From NCBI RefSeq assembly GCF_000378445.1, contig NZ_KB899751.1, forward strand, positions 1 to 29,221: a DNA stretch of 29,221 nt. Direction: 5' to 3'. Below, one piece after another: positions 24,678 through 29,221 of the stretch. The stretch is from Deinococcus aquatilis DSM 23025 (lineage in GTDB: Bacteria; Deinococcota; Deinococci; Deinococcales; Deinococcaceae). The notes below the pieces were generated by a model that worked only from the letters and a program-made list of their open reading frames with translations, was not told the DNA's origin and ran no database searches. The position numbers were made by a program, and so were the translations under genes. Numbering within the stretch: the stretch's first letter is position 1; each line of letters starts with the position of its first letter.

Positions 24678-24804
24678 TTGGCAGCGGCCCTGGTTCTTCG
24701 GATCTTCATGGCAGCTGGCCCGGCTCAGCCGCCTTCCACCGAGATTTTTTCTTCATGGCCTATCCGCTATACCCCTTGTCAGGGGATTGCCAGAAGACGA
24801 GGCC

Positions 24805-24810
24805 TATGCT
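24805..24810 (+). promoter_or_regulatory. Possible leaderless-type -10 element of the GGDEF gene
   Basis: TATGCT lies 8 nt before the ATG at 24819. The spacing is 2 nt longer than in the other cases, so the call is weaker. No Shine-Dalgarno is visible. Confidence 0.35.
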
Positions 24811-24818
24811 GTACGCAC

Positions 24819-26354
24819 ATGACCGGTGCTCCTTTCCCCGACCAAGAATATGCCCGGCTGTTGACACTGGCCCAGTACGAGATCCTGGATACCTATCCGG
24901 AAGCGGCTTTCGACCGGATTACCCGGCTGGCCGCCCACCTGCTTAAAACTCCCGTTGCTATGGTCAATTTTGTGGATCAGCACCGGCTCTGGGGCAAGTC
25001 GGCGGTGGGCGTGAATCCAGTCAGCATGCCGCGTTCAGAGGCGCTGTGTGCCTGGACTATTTTGCATGACACGCCCATGGTCGTCGAGAATGCCCACCTT
25101 GATCCCCGCTTTTGCTACAACCCGGGGGTCACGGGCGACCCGCACATTCATATGTATGCGGGCGCACCCCTGACCAGTCCCAGTGGGCACCGCATTGGCA
25201 CGCTCTGCGTCATGGACGATCAGCCCCATCCACTGACTCCCGGCGATCTCCAGGCCCTTCAGGATCTGGCGGCGCTGGTCGTGGATGAACTGGAACTCAG
25301 AATCAAGAATCTGCAACTGAGCCGCGAATTGGGAGCACAGGAGCAACTGGGCCAGGAGTTGCGCCGAACTCTGGAGCATGGCCGGGTCCTGGAAGGCGTT
25401 TCCAGCCTGATGGATCTCGATCTCGGCCCGGAAGAGATTACCCTTGCGGCAGCAGGACTTCTGGGCGAGGCATTGGGAGCCGATTACACGGGCCTGATCC
25501 TGTTTCACGGCGAAACTCTCAGAATTGAGGCGGCCTATAGCCATCCGCGTTTGCCCATCGAGGCGCACGCCATCCCGGACCGGGTCTTGCGCTTGCCCGG
25601 CACGCTCACCTCGGCCCTCAGAAATGCCACCTTGCCGCTGTATACGAACGATTACGCGGCCAATCAGGGTGCCCTGAAAGAAGTGATCGAGGCCGGGGTC
25701 AAGCAAATTGCATGGTTGCCGCTCGGGACACGGGGCAAGGTGACTTCTCTGCTGATGACAGTGCGCCTGAAGGACAACCCCGTACCTCAGTGGCGCAGCA
25801 GTGACCGGGCGCTGTTGGAGGCGGCGGGGCGCAGCGTGCGGAGCGCTCTGGACCGGCGTCTGGTGATGGACGCGGCCCTTCAGGAAGCACGCCAGGATTC
25901 CCTGACCGGGGCACTGAATCGGCGGGCCTTCGACCACGATCTGGACGAATGGAGCAGCATCGACAAAGCCTTTACTCTGGCTGTTCTGGATCTCGACGGC
26001 CTCAAGACGGTCAACGACGCCGAAGGCCACGCGCAGGGCGACAAGGTGTTGCAGGTATTTGCCGGAACACTGGCCGTAGAACTGGGCAAGGCAGCCAGTT
26101 TGTACCGTGTGGGTGGCGATGAATTCATTCTGCTATCGGTCAGCACCGAGGAAGACGCCCTGTACGAGCAGGTTGATGTGGCGGTGCTGGCTGCCCGGCA
26201 GGTTTCTGGACTGAGGGGCGTCAGCATGGGTATTGCCCAGAGCAGTGAAGCCTCTGGCCCGGACTTGATCGAACTGGCTGACCGCCGGATGTACGCGGTC
26301 AAACAACGCCGTCAACAGGTACGGGCGGGATACGAGGAATCGATCACTTTCTGA
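24819..26354 (+). CDS. GAF - GAF-like - GGDEF diguanylate cyclase
   Basis: A 511-residue soluble signalling protein expected to make cyclic di-GMP from GTP. A GAF domain covers about 15-160 ([22 protein letters not shown] through [19 protein letters not shown]). A short coiled-coil linker is at about 160-190. A second, divergent GAF-like domain covers about 190-345. The GGDEF domain is at about 352-505: [34 protein letters not shown], and an intact GGDEF (432-436). The RxxD inhibitory site five residues before GGDEF is absent (KAAS), so product feedback is probably lacking. There is no membrane segment; the first GAF presumably senses a small ligand or redox state. ATG at 24819 is preferred over an upstream TTG at 24678. 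Confidence 0.9.
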   Translation: MTGAPFPDQEYARLLTLAQYEILDTYPEAAFDRITRLAAHLLKTPVAMVNFVDQHRLWGKSAVGVNPVSMPRSEALCAWTILHDTPMVVENAHLDPRFCYNPGVTGDPHIHMYAGAPLTSPSGHRIGTLCVMDDQPHPLTPGDLQALQDLAALVVDELELRIKNLQLSRELGAQEQLGQELRRTLEHGRVLEGVSSLMDLDLGPEEITLAAAGLLGEALGADYTGLILFHGETLRIEAAYSHPRLPIEAHAIPDRVLRLPGTLTSALRNATLPLYTNDYAANQGALKEVIEAGVKQIAWLPLGTRGKVTSLLMTVRLKDNPVPQWRSSDRALLEAAGRSVRSALDRRLVMDAALQEARQDSLTGALNRRAFDHDLDEWSSIDKAFTLAVLDLDGLKTVNDAEGHAQGDKVLQVFAGTLAVELGKAASLYRVGGDEFILLSVSTEEDALYEQVDVAVLAARQVSGLRGVSMGIAQSSEASGPDLIELADRRMYAVKQRRQQVRAGYEESITF

Positions 26355-26540
26355 GCAGAAGGTCATCTGTATCGAAGAATTCTGGCTTCTAGACGAAAAT
26401 TTCCCACTGCATCGGCAAGTTCCAGGAAGCGTTCTGCTGAAGTGCGGCTCAGGATTTGCCTGCTGTTTGTGTTCTTTGATTCCTGAAACCTGCTGGTTAT
26501 TTACCCCCATCCTGGGTATCTATGACCTCCCCTCTGGGAG

Positions 26541-26546
26541 TACCCT
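26541..26546 (+). promoter_or_regulatory. Leaderless-type -10 element of the tryptophan dioxygenase gene
   Basis: TACCCT lies exactly 6 nt before the ATG at 26553. No Shine-Dalgarno is visible. Confidence 0.55.
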
Positions 26547-26552
26547 CAGCCT

Positions 26553-27416
26553 ATGAGCGACTCACGGCCTCCCGTCATCCCTGCCGACCCAGACCCGAAT
26601 TCTGCCGAACGCGCCTACGGTGACTTTTCGCGGGCACTCAGTTACGTGGAATATTTGCAGATCGATACGCTGCTCTCGGCGCACCAACCAGTGACCCAGG
26701 CGCACGACGAGCATCTGTTCGTTTCCGTGCATCACGTGTCGGAGGTCTGGATGTCGCTGGTGGTGCGCGAACTGACGGCGGCCATGACCCTGCTGGCGGC
26801 GGGCGTGACCGATGCGCCGCTGAAAATGCTCTCACGGGTGGTCAAGGCGCAGCAGCAGATGACCAATGCCTGGGACGTGCTCAAGACCATGACGCCTGCC
26901 GACTACCTCCAGTTTCGGGACGCCTTCGGGCGGGCTTCGGGGTTCCAGTCGGCGCAGTACCGCATGGTGGAGGTGCTGCTGGGCAACCGCGATCCGGCCC
27001 TGCTGCGGCCCCATGCCCACCGCACCGACCTGCATGACCCACTTCAGGCAGCCCTCGCAGCCCCCAGCGTGTACGACCTGACCCTGCAACTGCTGGCGGC
27101 GCGTGGTCTGTTCGTGCCCACCGAAGTCTTGCAGCGCGACTTTTCCCAGAAGCCCGTCGAAAATGCCGATGTTCTGGCCGCGTGGCTGACCGTGTACCGC
27201 AATCCCGAACAGTACTGGGATCTCTATGAACTGGCCGAGAAACTGCTGGACGTGGAAGACAACTTCCGGGCATGGCGTTTCAATCATCTGACCACCGTGG
27301 AACGCACCATCGGATTCAAGACAGGTAGCGGAGGCACCAGCGGCGCTGGCTATCTCCGGAAAGCCCTGGAAATCGTGCTTTTTCCGGAACTGTGGCAGGT
27401 GCGAACCAGCCTCTAA
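26553..27416 (+). CDS. kynA: Tryptophan 2,3-dioxygenase
   Basis: A 287-residue heme enzyme that opens the indole ring of L-tryptophan with O2 to N-formylkynurenine, the first step of the kynurenine route. SYVEYLQIDTLLSAHQPVT, HDEHLFVSVHH-VSEVW (catalytic His H60), GFQSAQYRMVE (129-139), the heme-ligand His H244 (WRFNHLTTVER) and TIGFKTGSGGTSGAGYL are all present. The residue after the catalytic His is His, not the usual Gln. Length is normal. No kynB, kynU or anthranilate genes are in the window, so the rest of the pathway must be elsewhere or absent. The stop codon lies inside a perfect 19-bp palindrome. Confidence 0.95.
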   Translation: MSDSRPPVIPADPDPNSAERAYGDFSRALSYVEYLQIDTLLSAHQPVTQAHDEHLFVSVHHVSEVWMSLVVRELTAAMTLLAAGVTDAPLKMLSRVVKAQQQMTNAWDVLKTMTPADYLQFRDAFGRASGFQSAQYRMVEVLLGNRDPALLRPHAHRTDLHDPLQAALAAPSVYDLTLQLLAARGLFVPTEVLQRDFSQKPVENADVLAAWLTVYRNPEQYWDLYELAEKLLDVEDNFRAWRFNHLTTVERTIGFKTGSGGTSGAGYLRKALEIVLFPELWQVRTSL

Positions 27417-27452
27417 TCAGGTCAGACCTGATTGTATGCACCTGATTTCAGG
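27415..27452. repeat. Two adjacent palindromes at the end of kynA
   Basis: AATCAGGTC-A-GACCTGATT (27415-27433) is a perfect 9-bp-arm palindrome that overlaps the TAA stop of kynA. CCTGA-TT-TCAGG (27441-27452) follows 7 bp later. Both share the CAGGT/ACCTGA core. No U-run follows. A separate inverted repeat, ACTGGGC / GCCCAGT, lies at 27511-27538. They may act as operators for the downstream gene or as RNA hairpins. Confidence 0.5.
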
Positions 27453-27632
27453 CGGTGTGGCAGAGTTCCTTTCCGGAATCCGGGCCGTAACCACCCTGTT
27501 GTGCAATTCCACTGGGCGGCCCAAGTTGCCTGCCCAGTCTCATGTATTTTCAGCCCCCATCAGACGTGTGCCGTTTCTTGTGCTTTGTTTATCAAAGTGA
27601 TTTATCGCACATATTGCCCTGAAGCCGCTTCC

Positions 27633-27638
27633 TATGCT
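27633..27638 (+). promoter_or_regulatory. Leaderless-type -10 element of the DJ-1/PfpI gene
   Basis: TATGCT lies exactly 6 nt before the ATG at 27645, without a Shine-Dalgarno. Confidence 0.6.
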
Positions 27639-27644
27639 GACTTT

Positions 27645-28421
27645 ATGAATAAGAAGATCCTCGTTGTCATGTCCAGTGAATCCGTCCTTCCGTTGCAAGG
27701 CGGTCAGACGCATGCCACCGGCTTCTATCTCAACGAGTTCGGCGTACCCGCGCACCGCCTCGTGCAGGAAGGCTACGAACTGATCATTGCCACCCCGCGC
27801 GGCAACCGGCCACCGCTGGATCAGGTGAGCGACGCCGCCAACTTCTTCAAGGATGAAGCCGAGTACGGACAGATCAAGGCCTTCGTCGAGCAGACCCTGA
27901 GCGGCCCCATTCTGAAGTTGTCCGACGCCGCCGCGCACCTGGACGATTACGCCGCTGTTTTCCTTCCCGGCGGACACGCGCCCATGATCGAGCTGATGCG
28001 TGATCCTGACCTGGGCCGTGTGCTGGCCCACTTCCATGCTCAGAGCCTGCCCACAGCGCTGATCTGTCACGCGCCTGTGGCGCTTCTGGCTGCACAGAAA
28101 GATGCCGCCGCCTATCAGGAAGCTCTGCAAAATGGTGCTACGCCCAGCGCTCAGGACTTCCTGTACGGTGGCTATAAGGCCACTGTGTTCAGCACCCCCG
28201 AGGAAAAGGACGCCGAGAGCGGTTTCGATGCTCCCATGCTGTACTACCCGGAAGACGCCCTGACCGCTGCTGGCATGACCATTCAGAACGGCGCGAAGTG
28301 GAGCAGCAATGTCATGCGCGACCGTGAGCTGATCACCGGGCAGAACCCCATGAGCGACGAGGAGTTCGTGACGGTGTTCCTGACTGCCCTTCAGGAAAGC
28401 CCTGTGGCGGCACAGGCATGA
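27645..28421 (+). CDS. DJ-1/PfpI family protein (Hsp31 / glyoxalase III-like)
   Basis: A 258-residue type I glutamine-amidotransferase-like protein. The nucleophile elbow is ALICHAPVALL (C141, H142). E31 (NEFGVPAHRL) is the likely acidic partner, and VFLPGGHAP (105-113) is the family's GGH loop. An insert with FFKDEAEYG (67-75) and a C-terminal MIQNGAKWSSNV-type segment place it with Hsp31-like glyoxalase III / chaperone members rather than PfpI proteases. These proteins detoxify methylglyoxal-type aldehydes or hold unfolded proteins; the activity here is not provable. The start is supported by the leaderless -10; upstream in-frame codons look non-coding. It overlaps the next gene (ATGA). Confidence 0.88.
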   Translation: MNKKILVVMSSESVLPLQGGQTHATGFYLNEFGVPAHRLVQEGYELIIATPRGNRPPLDQVSDAANFFKDEAEYGQIKAFVEQTLSGPILKLSDAAAHLDDYAAVFLPGGHAPMIELMRDPDLGRVLAHFHAQSLPTALICHAPVALLAAQKDAAAYQEALQNGATPSAQDFLYGGYKATVFSTPEEKDAESGFDAPMLYYPEDALTAAGMTIQNGAKWSSNVMRDRELITGQNPMSDEEFVTVFLTALQESPVAAQA

Positions 28422-28741
28422 GCAGCGATTCCAAAAGCGCCTACGTCAATGTCCAGGCCATCATTGTGCCCAAACCCGAATATGCCGCGCAGGTCGAGCA
28501 GGAAATGCGGACGATGGTTCTGCACAGCCGCCAGGAAGAAGGCAACCTCCGCTACGATCTGCTGCGTGAGGAGCGGGACGGCCTGCTGCGTTTTTATGTT
28601 CAGGAACGCTACCGTGACATGGCCGCTGTGGAAGCCCACCGTGCCAGTGCCCATTATCAGGCCTACCGCGCCAAAGCCGCTGACTGGTTCAGTGAGGCCC
28701 CGCAGGTCACCGTGCTGCAAGACGTAGACGTGGCCGACTGA
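28418..28741 (+). CDS. Antibiotic biosynthesis monooxygenase-fold protein (YgiN-like)
   Basis: A 107-residue ferredoxin-like alpha/beta-barrel protein of the ABM family, normally a dimer. Seen: VNVQAIIVPKPEYAAQVEQE (helix-forming N-terminus), EEGNLRYDLLREERD (the usual 'E-G-x-x-x-Y-x-L' strand), and FYVQERYRDMAAVEAHRAS, with the conserved W/F-E-x-Y-x-D-x2-A-x3-H pattern. Family members act as quinol monooxygenases or as structural partners; none of these is proven here. It overlaps the DJ-1/PfpI stop by 4 nt (ATGA), so the two are one operon, probably in electrophile or quinone stress. Confidence 0.88.
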   Translation: MSSDSKSAYVNVQAIIVPKPEYAAQVEQEMRTMVLHSRQEEGNLRYDLLREERDGLLRFYVQERYRDMAAVEAHRASAHYQAYRAKAADWFSEAPQVTVLQDVDVAD

Positions 28742-28982
28742 ACTCAATCCACACAGACCAATCTGCCCTGACAATAGCCCGCAGCCGAATAGCTGTCCGA
28801 GTCGTGCTGGCCGCTCTTGTTCACAATATTCCTTTCCCTGAAGAGGATTTACAGATCAATGCGACGGACTGAACCTGCCAACTCTTTATTCAGTTTGTTG
28901 CATTGAATCTCAGTTATTTCGCGGTGGTCATCCAAATGGAGCCTTGATGGGCTCAGTACCCGACACTTTGTTGAGGGGTTGA
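28742..28982. other. Intergenic region before the IS4-type element
   Basis: I see no gene, RNA or terminator here. The tip of the insertion sequence is probably within the last 40 bases (candidate start near GTACCCGACACTTTG at about 28957), but only one end is in the window, so the inverted repeat cannot be checked. Confidence 0.4.
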
Positions 28983-29221
28983 AATCTCCCGTCTGATCCG
29001 TCAAAACAGAACGCGTCCCCTGCCACGCTGACCCATCTGACGCGCTGCTTTTGTGCTCATTTCCCGGAGTACCGCAAAAACCAAGTGGAACTGCTTTCTC
29101 TCGTTGTCCTGGCACTCCTTCAAGCCAAGGACGTCCGGCATGGGGAGCTGGCTGAGCGTTTCCCGGGAAGCGCAGGGGCGTCGTCGGTCATTCGCCGAAT
29201 TGAGCGGTTTTTCAACCGCCA
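28983..29221 (+). CDS. IS4-type transposase, N-terminal fragment (runs off the window)
   Basis: The frame is open from 28983, just after a TGA at 28980-28982, to the window edge. It encodes TRCFCAHFPEYRKNQVELLS, then LVVLALLQAKDVRHGELAER and FPGSAGASSVIRRIERFF. That is the helical N-terminal domain seen in Deinococcus IS4-type transposases, as I remember them. The open frame contains no ATG; the first GTG is 29085 (inside the conserved part), while CTG codons occur at 29028 and 29037. The true start is therefore uncertain, and initiation at a rare codon, or a damaged N-terminus, is possible. The DDE domain would be outside the window. Confidence 0.6.

Noticed and set aside
28849..29115. A minus-strand frame of 88 codons near the right edge
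   Set aside because: It is opposite the IS4-type transposase frame and its leader and shows no family pattern.
1..29221. CRISPR arrays, tRNA or rRNA genes, prophage or defence modules
   Set aside because: No regularly spaced repeats, cloverleaf-like sequences or marker proteins were seen on reading both strands.

Overview
The window looks like a chromosomal segment of a Deinococcus species or a close relative. The evidence is a GC-rich backbone, protein families typical of that genus, and a -10-like TANNNT hexamer sitting exactly 6 nt before the start codon of seven genes, without a separate Shine-Dalgarno. That pattern matches the leaderless transcription known from Deinococcus. The genus call is an inference; no rRNA or marker gene is present. 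Both ends run into insertion-sequence transposases: an IS630-type fragment on the left (minus strand) and an IS4-type fragment on the right (plus strand).

Left part (1-5800): an FMN-dependent NADH-azoreductase (minus) is divergent from a likely beta-alanine / beta-amino-acid catabolic operon. That operon holds a class III aminotransferase and a CoA-acylating (methyl)malonate-semialdehyde dehydrogenase, with an AT-rich gene of unknown function wedged between them. A leaderless anhydro-N-acetylmuramate kinase (anmK) follows.

Middle left (5885-12874): transaldolase with a good terminator, then a 419-bp regulatory region rich in ACCTGAAA / TTTCAGGT repeats. After it comes a tight cluster of an RpiR/MurR-type SIS-domain regulator, a CUT1 sugar-binding protein, two MalF/MalG-type permeases and a cytoplasmic NagZ-type beta-N-acetylhexosaminidase. 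With anmK nearby this reads as uptake and recycling of cell-wall amino sugars. The ABC ATPase and MurQ are not in the window.

Middle right (12895-22600): a membrane-anchored or secreted protein of unknown function, a HAD phosphatase / phosphoglucomutase-like enzyme, a metallo-beta-lactamase-fold hydrolase beside an AI-2E-family transporter, a zinc alcohol dehydrogenase, and an aldo/keto reductase translationally coupled to an alpha/beta hydrolase. A second aldo/keto reductase is divergent from a TetR regulator, with two matching operator-like palindromes between them. A DUF808 membrane protein ends this block.

Right part (23055-28741): a secreted type-B carboxylesterase, a GAF-GAF-like-GGDEF signalling protein, tryptophan 2,3-dioxygenase, and a two-gene unit of a DJ-1/PfpI protein plus an antibiotic-biosynthesis-monooxygenase-fold protein. 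About 240 bp of apparently non-coding DNA then leads into the IS4-type element.

I saw no tRNA, rRNA, CRISPR array, phage module or recognisable defence system. The most interesting signals are the amino-sugar operon with its repeated operator-like motif, the AT-rich orphan gene, the TetR twin operators and several long perfect inverted repeats between genes.
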